From an uncultured Pseudomonadales bacterium (GTDB taxonomy: Bacteria > Pseudomonadota > Gammaproteobacteria > Pseudomonadales > Pseudohongiellaceae): 40,081 nucleotides of DNA. Made by a program: the position numbers and the translations under genes. The notes beneath the pieces were generated by a model, which worked only from the letters and a program-made list of their open reading frames with translations, ran no database searches and was not told the DNA's origin. Within the stretch, counting starts at the first letter, position 1. Every line of letters begins with the position of its first letter. Positions 24,134-31,620 of this stretch are shown one piece after another. The stretch spans positions 1 to 40,081 of the forward strand of contig CALKNV010000021.1 of the NCBI GenBank assembly GCA_938091935.1, in the 5' to 3' direction.

Positions 24134-25042
24134 TCAATCCTGCAAGAACCTTGAAATCTCAGCATCTGATTCGGTGATGCTGGCCAAATGGTTTCTACCA
24201 TCAAGATTATCCTTCAGGAAAGCGAGCACATAGCGGCCAAGGGTGGACTTTTCCTCACCGCTGTTGGTGACAAACATGTGGTCTCCTTCAGCCAGTTCCA
24301 GATAGATTTTTGCGCTCCCGATCGAATCGTATACCAGCTTGGCATGATCTGCTGGTGGCGCGACTTCATCAACGGCACTCGCGATAACCAGGGCGGGTGC
24401 ACTGATATTGCTGTAGTCGCCGCTGAATGATTCGCCGGGTTCGCAGCAATAAAGTGCGAGGGGGACAACTGCGCCAATGTTATTGCCAAGTTCAGCTGCT
24501 GCCGCCAATGAGGCGCCGCCGCCCATGGAATGACCCATGATGGCGATTTTGTCAGGATCTATTTTATTGACTATTGGCGCGTCGGGGTTCTGATTTTCCG
24601 ACTTGATGAAATCAACTGCAGCAATCAACGCGTCTGCGCGGGCGGCAAGGGCATCGGTGGGTGAGTTGGTTTCCAAAATGAAGACGGTGTAGCCAAGGGA
24701 AGCCAGGGCAGGACCCCACCACTCATACATGGCTGCATTGGCGCGAAAGCCTGGCACGAAAGCGATAGCGCCGTTAGGTAGGTCGAAGCTCAGGGTGAGA
24801 GGGTAGAACACCATGGCGCCGGCGAAGGCATCTGAACTGACGTCGGGTTGGTAGGTGCGGACTTCGTAGACTCGTTCATCAAATTCACGCCCCGCTGCCA
24901 GGCCAATCTGGCGGCCTTCAGGGCGATAACGCCCCTGACTATTATCCTGTGCGAGACTGCTGCTAGAAAACGTGACTAGGCTAAGGACCAGAGTGACCAT
25001 CAGGCCAAAGGCCGATAGGGCCCTCTCTCTATGCAAGGTCAT
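24134..25042 (-). CDS. Secreted alpha/beta hydrolase, PETase/cutinase-like (dienelactone hydrolase superfamily)
   Basis: The 302-residue product has a signal peptide (hydrophobic 10-30, cleavage near SLA-31). The alpha/beta-hydrolase fold has nucleophile S172 in GHSMGGGAS, Asp225 in AVDEVAP and His255 in EGDHMF. Several stretches resemble the polyester hydrolase family that includes PETase: AIAFVPGFRANAAMYEWWGP (oxyanion region, Phe99 where PETase has Tyr), ETNSPTDALAARADALIAAV, and the GHSMGGG elbow. Differences are the absence of the conserved PETase Trp (here LYCCEPGES, with adjacent C199-C200) and of the extra disulfide. It probably cleaves esters outside the cytoplasm. Polyester activity is only a possibility. 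It is divergent from the diheme cytochrome/PQQ dehydrogenase genes. Confidence 0.82.
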   Translation of the reverse strand: MTLHRERALSAFGLMVTLVLSLVTFSSSSLAQDNSQGRYRPEGRQIGLAAGREFDERVYEVRTYQPDVSSDAFAGAMVFYPLTLSFDLPNGAIAFVPGFRANAAMYEWWGPALASLGYTVFILETNSPTDALAARADALIAAVDFIKSENQNPDAPIVNKIDPDKIAIMGHSMGGGASLAAAAELGNNIGAVVPLALYCCEPGESFSGDYSNISAPALVIASAVDEVAPPADHAKLVYDSIGSAKIYLELAEGDHMFVTNSGEEKSTLGRYVLAFLKDNLDGRNHLASITESDAEISRFLQD

Positions 25043-25279
25043 GTGTGTTACCTCTCCTATGTTCTGATTATTGTTGGATTAAACCGGAAAATGAACAGAT
25101 CGGCCTGCAGGCCAGGCAATTAATATAGCAGAGGCGATTCTGCATAGAAACTCGCAAAACCCGGTAATTCCGGCCGCTTTCAGGCGGGCAATCAAGGGCG
25201 CAATCCGCCGAGGAAATTGGACCTGACCTCAGAGAGGCTTTATGCTCTTGCCATCCAGTAATAAAGGTGACGATTTACC

Positions 25280-26077
25280 ATGAAGTACGCAACCCAAAAG
25301 CGCAGTAACTGGTGTCAAAGACAGTTACTGTTTGTGATTTTTCTATTCCTGGCGCCAGCTCTGCTGCAGGCACAAGAAGTAAGTGACCATCAATACAGTA
25401 GTGAGGCAATCCAGGCCGGCCTGGCCATCTACTCTCGCGAGTGTGCTCTCTGTCACGGCCCTCAGGGAGACCTGGTGAGCGGCATCAACCTGCGTCTGGG
25501 TCAGTTTCGCACTGCTTCGTCAGACGAAGATCTGCGGCAAGTGATCAGCAACGGCGCTGCCCAGGGACAAATGCCAGCGTTTAATTTCAGGGATGAGGAG
25601 TTAAGCGGTGTGATCGCCTATATCCGAGCAGGCTTTGACCCCGATGGAGTTGCGGTGCGTATCGGTGATCCCGAGCGCGGCAAGGTGCTGTTTGAAGGGA
25701 AAGGTGAATGTGCTTTATGTCATCGGGTTAACGGTGTGGGGCCTCGAACTGCGCCGGACCTTAGTTCAATTGGCATTTTGCGCACGCCCACCAATCTGCA
25801 GCTGAATCTAATCGACCCAGCGGCGGCACTGCTGCCCATCAATCGCCCGGTTCGACTCGTCACGCGTAACGAAGAGACCATAGTGGGTCGGCGCCTGAAC
25901 GAGGACACCTACACTATTCAGCTAATCGATTCTCAGGAGCGCTTGCGATCTCTGATCAAGTCGGAGTTGGTGACTTACGAAGTGAGTGAGCGCTCCAGTA
26001 AACAACCGACAAATCTTACCAATGATGAAGTTGCCGATTTGGTTGGCTATTTGCTGACCCTGCGAGGTGTGGAATGA
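25280..26077 (+). CDS. Periplasmic diheme cytochrome c
   Basis: The 265-residue product has a signal peptide (hydrophobic 15-30, cleavage near LQA-31). It carries two CALCH heme c sites (55-59 and 144-148). The first domain is a standard small cytochrome c with probable axial Met98 (GQMPAF). The second site lies in a domain whose tail (LIDPAAALLPINRPVRLVTRNEETIVGRRL and a terminal TNDEVADLVGYLLTLR) resembles the heme-binding domain type seen in planctomycete and verrucomicrobial proteins. Its stop overlaps the start of the next gene by 4 bases (ATGA). It is therefore very probably the dedicated electron acceptor of that PQQ dehydrogenase, which lacks its own heme. Confidence 0.88.
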   Translation: MKYATQKRSNWCQRQLLFVIFLFLAPALLQAQEVSDHQYSSEAIQAGLAIYSRECALCHGPQGDLVSGINLRLGQFRTASSDEDLRQVISNGAAQGQMPAFNFRDEELSGVIAYIRAGFDPDGVAVRIGDPERGKVLFEGKGECALCHRVNGVGPRTAPDLSSIGILRTPTNLQLNLIDPAAALLPINRPVRLVTRNEETIVGRRLNEDTYTIQLIDSQERLRSLIKSELVTYEVSERSSKQPTNLTNDEVADLVGYLLTLRGVE

Positions 26078-27723
26078 AAACAAGCTTAAACTCTTTGCTC
26101 TTACTGACGGTAACTTGCCTGACACTTACGGCGCAGGCACAGGTTCCTTTTGAGCGTATTCTCAACGCCGCCGATGAACCGCAAAATTGGCTTACCTATA
26201 ATGGCGGTTACAAGAGTCAACGGTTCAGTCTGTTGGATCAGATTAATGCAGATAATGTGAGCGACCTGGAATTAAAGTGGGTACTGCAGAATCAGGTGTT
26301 TGGTGCCTGGCAATCCAACCCGTTGGTTGTCGATGGTGTTATGTACTTGACTGAGCGTCCCAATAGCGTCATAGCTGTGGATGCGATAACAGGTCGCGTG
26401 TTCTGGAAGTATCGACATGTTAATGATGAGCGTGCACTGGTGTGCTGTGGTGCGAACAACCGTGGTGTTGCCATACTAGGCAACACAGTTTTTATGGGCA
26501 CGCTGGATGCGCATCTGATCGCTTTGGACCGTGTGAACGGTGAGCTGCTGTGGAAGCAGGAAGTGGGTGACGTGGCACGTGCCTACTCTGTGACTATGGC
26601 GCCTTTGGTGGTAAAAGATAAAGTCATAGTCGGCGTTGGTGGTGGAGAATTCGGTATCAGGGGCTATGTGGCTGCCTATGAGGCAGATACGGGGGAGCTG
26701 GCATGGAAGACCTATACCATTCCAGGCCCAGGCGAGCCGGGTCATGATTCCTGGGAAGGGGATGACTGGGAACACGGAGGCGCACCAGTCTGGATTACTG
26801 GTTCTTATGATCCGGAATTAAACCAGACCTACTGGGGAGTAGGTAATCCGGGTCCTGACTGGAATGCCGGGCAGCGGCCGGGCGATAACCTCTACTCAGA
26901 TTCGGTGCTCGCACTGGATGCTGATACCGGTGAGTTGGAGTGGTATTTCCAGTTCACGCCCAATGATGCTTATGACTACGATTCCGTGCAGGTTCCTTTA
27001 CTGGCTGATATTGAGTGGCAGGGCGAAGCCCGCAAGGTCATGCTGTGGGCGAACCGCAATGGCTATTTCTATGTGTTGGACCGCACCGATGGTGAGTTCC
27101 TGCTCGGCGAACCCTATGTCCGGGTGAACTGGTCCAGTGGCCTGGATGAAAACGGGCGGCCGATTCCTACGCCGCAGCCGGAGGGCATGCCTACATTCCC
27201 TGGAAATCAGGGCGGCACCAACTGGTACCCACCATCCTTTAGTCCACGCACTGGCCTGTTCTATTTCAGTGCCTGGGAAGACTACGCCACAATTTATCGT
27301 GCCGAGGAGTCAGAATACGTGCCGGGTCGAGCTTTTCTTGGTGGCGGATTTTCGGTACTCGCCCCGGCGCCGGGTGCGCCGACAATTGGCATTGGGCGTA
27401 CCAATCCCATCAACAACTGGACCAACGAAGTGGGTTTTGGCTCATTGAAAGCCATGGACCCGCAGACTGGCGAAGCAGTCTGGGAATATAACCAGTTCGA
27501 CGTCAGTGATAGCGGTATGTTGACCACTGCCTCGGATCTGCTGATAACCGGGGGCCGTGAAGGTTATTTTCACGTGTTGGATGCTCGAGACGGTGAGTTG
27601 CTCTATTACAAAAATCTAGGTGGACAGATCGTAATGGCGCCGGTCACTTTTATGGTGGACGGTATTCAGTATGTCTCAATTATTTCAGGGAACAGCCTGT
27701 TCACGTTCGCCCTGAAAGACTAG
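26074..27723 (+). CDS. PQQ-dependent alcohol dehydrogenase, lanthanide-type signature
   Basis: The 549-residue product has a signal peptide (cleavage near AQA-22) and an eight-bladed PQQ propeller with no heme motif. Visible landmarks are the vicinal disulfide C124-C125 (VCCGANNRG), metal ligands E192 (GGGEFGIRG) and N258 (GVGNPGPDWN), and catalytic D301. D303 completes an Asp-Tyr-Asp motif (AYDYDSVQ). In this enzyme family an Asp two residues after the catalytic Asp is the extra ligand that marks lanthanide-dependent enzymes such as XoxF and PedH/ExaF. It would oxidise alcohols (substrate unknown) and pass electrons to the co-encoded diheme cytochrome. The product is slightly shorter than typical methanol/ethanol dehydrogenases. 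Confidence 0.9.
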   Translation: MKTSLNSLLLLTVTCLTLTAQAQVPFERILNAADEPQNWLTYNGGYKSQRFSLLDQINADNVSDLELKWVLQNQVFGAWQSNPLVVDGVMYLTERPNSVIAVDAITGRVFWKYRHVNDERALVCCGANNRGVAILGNTVFMGTLDAHLIALDRVNGELLWKQEVGDVARAYSVTMAPLVVKDKVIVGVGGGEFGIRGYVAAYEADTGELAWKTYTIPGPGEPGHDSWEGDDWEHGGAPVWITGSYDPELNQTYWGVGNPGPDWNAGQRPGDNLYSDSVLALDADTGELEWYFQFTPNDAYDYDSVQVPLLADIEWQGEARKVMLWANRNGYFYVLDRTDGEFLLGEPYVRVNWSSGLDENGRPIPTPQPEGMPTFPGNQGGTNWYPPSFSPRTGLFYFSAWEDYATIYRAEESEYVPGRAFLGGGFSVLAPAPGAPTIGIGRTNPINNWTNEVGFGSLKAMDPQTGEAVWEYNQFDVSDSGMLTTASDLLITGGREGYFHVLDARDGELLYYKNLGGQIVMAPVTFMVDGIQYVSIISGNSLFTFALKD

Positions 27724-27739
27724 GCACGCTTCCTCACTA

Positions 27740-28274
27740 ATGAAATTTTCGGAACTTAGGCTCAACATGGTAGTGCAGGGCGTTACCATCGTCTCGGTTT
27801 TGGCGGGTGTCGCGTTTGTCGCCTGGGAATTAGAGCAGAACCGAGAGTTGGTGCGACTGGAGATGTTCAGCGAAGGCACTATTGCCAACCGTGCCACCGA
27901 CCTGGCCCTGGCGGGAGAAAATCCGGCACTGGTGCTGGCCAAAGCCTGTTAGGGCACGGAACCACTTAGTACTGAAGATCTTATGATTCTCAACTTTGTG
28001 TTTACCGAAACCCTGGATTCCATTCGGCGCATGCGCCTTTTGGAAAGCGGTTTATATCCGGGAGACGCCTGGCAGGGAAGTTTGATGAATCGGTGGTTTT
28101 GAGTTCATCTTCTCTATGGCGGCAGGCCGGGCCTGGTGGCAGACGTTTGATCCACTGCCAGCCATAAGTGAGCCGGTGGATACCTATCTCGCCAAGCTTG
28201 GGCCACCGGACTGTGCCGAACGCCATGACCGGTGGCAGTCTGCAACCATGGCCATATCGTCGAAGTCGGATTGA
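27740..28274 (+). pseudogene. Broken gene for a membrane-anchored hypothetical protein
   Basis: A frame starting at ATG 27740 encodes one membrane helix (MVVQGVTIVSVLAGVAFVAWEL) and a charged helical region, then stops at TAG 27950-27952 in the middle of conserved-looking sequence. It continues in frame (GTEPLSTEDLMILNFVFTET...) to 28097. There a TTTT run shifts the frame, and removing one T restores RWFEFIFSMAAGRAWWQTFDP. The frame then runs to TGA 28272-28274. The reconstructed protein is about 177 residues and resembles uncharacterised single-helix proteins of marine gammaproteobacteria. One stop and one frameshift mark it as a pseudogene. It starts only 16 bases after the PQQ dehydrogenase. 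Confidence 0.72.
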
Positions 28275-28318
28275 CACTGATAGGCGGTAATCGTGTTCTT
28301 AGCAAGAGGCATCAGACA

Positions 28319-28819
28319 ATGAAGCGGGTATTGGTTCTCTTACTATGCGTGGGTTTATCACACAATGTGAAAGCGCAAGTTGATCCGGTTGATCCTGGAT
28401 TAAGAGCTGCCATTGCGGAACTGATCGATATCACAGGTGTGTTGGAAATTGGTGAGCAATTTTCCGACCTCATTATTTTGCAAATGTCAGATAGTTTGCG
28501 TCAGCAGCAGCCGGATCGGCCTGAAATAACCTTCGAAATTATCAGGGAAGAAGTTAATGCGACGATTTCGGGGGAAATAGAAACTGGCAAATTTGAAGCG
28601 CAAATCATTCCCATATATGCCAAGTATTTTACCTTTGAAGAAGTCTTGCAGTTGCTTGCTTTTTATCAGACCCCACTTGGTCGCAAGACTGTTGAGATCA
28701 TGCCTTTGTTAAGTCAGGAATCTATGCAGGTCGGGCAAGCGTGGGGAATCGGACTAGGCCCGATTATCGGGCAGCGTGTCTCTATACGCCTGGCTGACGC
28801 TGGCATCACAATAGAGTAA
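28319..28819 (+). CDS. DUF2059 family exported protein
   Basis: The ATG at 28319 is preceded by AGAGG and gives a clean signal peptide (RVLVLLLCVGLSHNVKA, cleavage near residue 18-20). An earlier in-frame start at 28232 lies inside the pseudogene tail and is unlikely. The 166-residue product has the DUF2059 pattern: LIPIYAKYFTFEEVLQLLAFYQTPLGRKTVEIMPLLSQE, where Phe-Thr-x-x-Glu and FYxTPxGRK are the family hallmarks. The function is unknown. It is 11 bases upstream of a thioesterase gene, so the two are likely co-transcribed. Confidence 0.85.
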   Translation: MKRVLVLLLCVGLSHNVKAQVDPVDPGLRAAIAELIDITGVLEIGEQFSDLIILQMSDSLRQQQPDRPEITFEIIREEVNATISGEIETGKFEAQIIPIYAKYFTFEEVLQLLAFYQTPLGRKTVEIMPLLSQESMQVGQAWGIGLGPIIGQRVSIRLADAGITIE

Positions 28820-28830
28820 GAGTTAATCCA

Positions 28831-29283
28831 GTGACTACTTTGAGCTGGGATCGCAGCAATCCTTTCACCATTGATATCACCGCGGCTGCCGCTAATGTCG
28901 ATGGCTATGGTCATGTCTCAACTCACAATTACGTGCAGTGGATGATTGATTGTGCTTTCGCCCATTCCGCGGCCCTTGGCCTGCCAGAAGAAACCTGCAA
29001 GCAGATGGGTAGAGGGATGGCGGCAATTCAGTTTGATGTGCAGCTGCTGGGTTCAACCTATGAAGGCGACGAGCTGCAGGTAGCAACCTGGATTGTGGAG
29101 CCCGATGGTAAGCTACGACTGGGCCGGCAATTCCAGATTATCCACATAGCATCGGGCCGCACCCTGGCCAGAGGCAAATTTAAATTCGTCTGTACCAACT
29201 TGAATACCGGCAAGGCCGCACGCATGCCGCAGATATTCAAAGAAACCTATGTTGTCGCGAGCGAGCCCACAGCCTCGGAATAA
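28831..29283 (+). CDS. Acyl-CoA thioesterase-like hotdog protein (4HBT)
   Basis: The 150-residue product fits a single hotdog domain of the 4-hydroxybenzoyl-CoA thioesterase/acyl-ACP thioesterase type. It starts with VDGYGHVSTHNYVQWMIDCAFAHS, the position where the catalytic Asp/Asn region lies (DxxGHVxxxxY). The strand QFDVQLLGSTYEGDELQVATWI and a final GRTLARGKFKFVCTN follow. The start is GTG 28831. It hydrolyses acyl thioesters in the cytoplasm, and the acyl chain is unknown. It is tightly linked to the DUF2059 gene. Confidence 0.8.
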   Translation: MTTLSWDRSNPFTIDITAAAANVDGYGHVSTHNYVQWMIDCAFAHSAALGLPEETCKQMGRGMAAIQFDVQLLGSTYEGDELQVATWIVEPDGKLRLGRQFQIIHIASGRTLARGKFKFVCTNLNTGKAARMPQIFKETYVVASEPTASE

Positions 29284-29442
29284 GACAAACTTTGTTACTT
29301 TTCAGCCAGTTTAAGTTCTGGGAATCCCCGGTAAAAGCTGGATAATTTGAACTCAGACTAGATTCCACGCTATTCGCTGGAAGAGTTCGCGATCGGCACG
29401 CAATATACTGCGTGTCGCTTTCTGCTATGAGAGGAGAAACCC

Positions 29443-31464
29443 ATGCAAACTATTGATTTAAGGAAGGTTTTTATAGGCTTCCTTATCGTGCTGAGCCCCG
29501 CGTGGGTCAATGCGCAGGACCCTGAACAGTGGTTCACCCTGGGCAATGATTTTGCCCACACTCGCTATGCCCCTTCCGATGAGCTGAGCCCGGAGAATTT
29601 CGACAAGCTAGAAGTTGCCTGGGAATGGGATGGTGCCAGTTTTGGTGCTGTCAGCGGACGCGCCACGCCCTCCCTGGTTGATGGGCTGCTTTATACGGTG
29701 GCTGGTTACAATCGTCACGTGGTTGCCATCGACCCCAAGACCGGTGAAACCGTTTGGTCCTACCGCGAGCCCAAGACGCCGCGCGCTGAATATTCCATGC
29801 GCTCGGACTACGGTAAGGGCGTTGCCTTCGGCAACATCGATGGTCGGGGTGTGGTGGTGATCGTTTCCCCCGGTTTCTTCCTGACTGCGCTTGATGCCAA
29901 GACTGGTGTACCTCTGGAAAATTGGGGTGAGCCTGTACCAATTCAAGGATTTCCTGAGAGTGGAGTGGTTGATTTGCTTGGGGACCTGGGGCATCCATAC
30001 GATCCCTATGAGGGCATCCCCCTGGAGACGGGCTACATTACTTCTTCCTCTCCACCAATTGTTGTTAACGACACGATAGTAGTAGGCAACTCTGCAGAGC
30101 AGGGATATCACCAGGCTCGCATAGAGAACGTGCCAGGCGACATTCTTGCGTATGACCTACGCACTGGTGATTTCAAATGGAAGTTCAATGTAATTCCCAA
30201 GCCCGGCGAGTATGGCCATGAGACCTGGGAAAACGATGCCTGGGAGTGGACTGGCGATGTATCCTCCTGGGCGCCGCTGTCTGCAGACCCTGAGAACGAT
30301 CTGGTTTATATTCCTACCAACAGTGCGACGATCGATTACTACGGTGGCTTTCGACCAGGTGATAACCTCTATGGCGCGAGTATCATCGCCCTCAATGCAA
30401 CTACCGGTGAACGGGCCTGGCATTTCCAGTTTGTGAAGCATGAAATCTGGAACTTCGATACGCCTACTGCACCGGTGCTGATGGACCTGACTGTTGATGG
30501 TCGCGACATTCCGGCTGTAGTGCAGGCAACCAAGCAAGGTTGGCTATACACTTTCAATCGCCTCACTGGCGAGCCGGTGTGGCCGATTGAAGATCGCCCA
30601 GTGCCTCCTTCAATCGTACCGGGTGAAGTACTCTCGCCTACTCAGCCCCACGTGACATGGCCCGAGCCTTATTCGCTTCAGGGTATCAGCGAAGAAGATT
30701 TGCTGGATTTCACGCCGGAACTGAAAGAGCAGTCCCTTGCTGCAATGGAAGACTATGTGATGGGCGGTTTGTTTAACCCGCCAATTCACGCTGACAACCC
30801 AATGGGTAAATATGCGGCCATGAACTGCCCAGGCGGTGCCGGTGGTGTAAACATCACTTCACCTCCTGTTGCTGATCCGGTGAACAATGTATTTTACCTG
30901 TCTGAGCACACCGCATGTTTTGCGCTGCGCCTGATTCCGGGTGAAGAAGCTGACCTGCTGTTCCCTAACTCGACTGGTTCAACCACGGCGCAATACGCTA
31001 ACGGCGTGCCAGGTGCGACCGCGCGTCCACCGCGTCACCCAAGTGGGCTGCCAATCTGGAAGCCACCTTATAGCACCATCGTTGCCTATGACATGGATAC
31101 AGGCGAGAAGAAGTTCACCATTCCAACCGGTGAGACACCGCAGCGTTATAAAGATGTTTTTGAACGCGAAGGTGTACCTGAATCAGTCTATGGCAACACC
31201 GGTACCGGCGCTCTGGTGCCCATGGTGGTTACTCCGACCATGCTGGTGTATTCAGACCAGGCTTCTGATGGCACACCTATGCTGTGGGCACTGGACAAGG
31301 ACACTGGTGAGATCCTCGCCGAGATCGAAGCGCCCGCACGCTCCAGTTACGGCATGAGCAGCTGGACCCATGATGGGCATCAGTACATCATGCTGCAGAC
31401 CAGTTCCAAGCTGACGGCCCTTGCATTGCCCGCAGCCCAGGACACTGGTGGCGGTGCTCATTGA
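29443..31464 (+). CDS. PQQ-dependent dehydrogenase of the glucose-dehydrogenase (GDH) type, catalytic Asp replaced by Asn
   Basis: The 673-residue product has a signal peptide (cleavage near VNA-24). Its propeller lacks heme and the N-terminal membrane anchor of E. coli GDH, but follows that group in sequence (HFQFVKHEIWNFDTPTAPVL near 327-346). At the place where GDH has Trp-Asp-Met-Asp, this protein has W336-N337-F338-D339. The catalytic Asp position is therefore Asn while the next acidic residue is kept. The vicinal disulfide is not evident at the usual site. A later region contains MNCPGGAGGVN near 460. It has an AGAGGAG ribosome site and its own terminator. Activity is uncertain. Confidence 0.85.
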   Translation: MQTIDLRKVFIGFLIVLSPAWVNAQDPEQWFTLGNDFAHTRYAPSDELSPENFDKLEVAWEWDGASFGAVSGRATPSLVDGLLYTVAGYNRHVVAIDPKTGETVWSYREPKTPRAEYSMRSDYGKGVAFGNIDGRGVVVIVSPGFFLTALDAKTGVPLENWGEPVPIQGFPESGVVDLLGDLGHPYDPYEGIPLETGYITSSSPPIVVNDTIVVGNSAEQGYHQARIENVPGDILAYDLRTGDFKWKFNVIPKPGEYGHETWENDAWEWTGDVSSWAPLSADPENDLVYIPTNSATIDYYGGFRPGDNLYGASIIALNATTGERAWHFQFVKHEIWNFDTPTAPVLMDLTVDGRDIPAVVQATKQGWLYTFNRLTGEPVWPIEDRPVPPSIVPGEVLSPTQPHVTWPEPYSLQGISEEDLLDFTPELKEQSLAAMEDYVMGGLFNPPIHADNPMGKYAAMNCPGGAGGVNITSPPVADPVNNVFYLSEHTACFALRLIPGEEADLLFPNSTGSTTAQYANGVPGATARPPRHPSGLPIWKPPYSTIVAYDMDTGEKKFTIPTGETPQRYKDVFEREGVPESVYGNTGTGALVPMVVTPTMLVYSDQASDGTPMLWALDKDTGEILAEIEAPARSSYGMSSWTHDGHQYIMLQTSSKLTALALPAAQDTGGGAH

Positions 31465-31479
31465 TTAGAGTAGCAAGTT

Positions 31480-31515
31480 AAAAAAATGGCGACCCAGGGG
31501 TCGCCATTTTTTTTT
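31480..31515. terminator. Bidirectional intrinsic terminator
   Basis: TGGCGACC and GGTCGCCA pair around a short loop, flanked by A7 and T9 runs. The hairpin lies between the PQQ dehydrogenase gene and the oppositely oriented pckA gene. Confidence 0.93.
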
Positions 31516-31620
31516 ACCAAATATAAATTTCTGGCCCGCAATCCGCGTAGAACCAGTGGGTAAACCGACTGGCACGAAGCCAGGCGGCGCCCGCTTATTG
31601 TTCTCTGCTTTATCCGCGAT

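Noticed and set aside
18908-27952. Amber (TAG) codon recoding across the window
   Set aside because: TAG ends other frames and one of the two interrupted genes also has a frameshift, so decay explains the data better.
29608-30111. 167-codon minus-strand frame opposite the third PQQ dehydrogenase
   Set aside because: It is a shadow frame with no ribosome site or motif.
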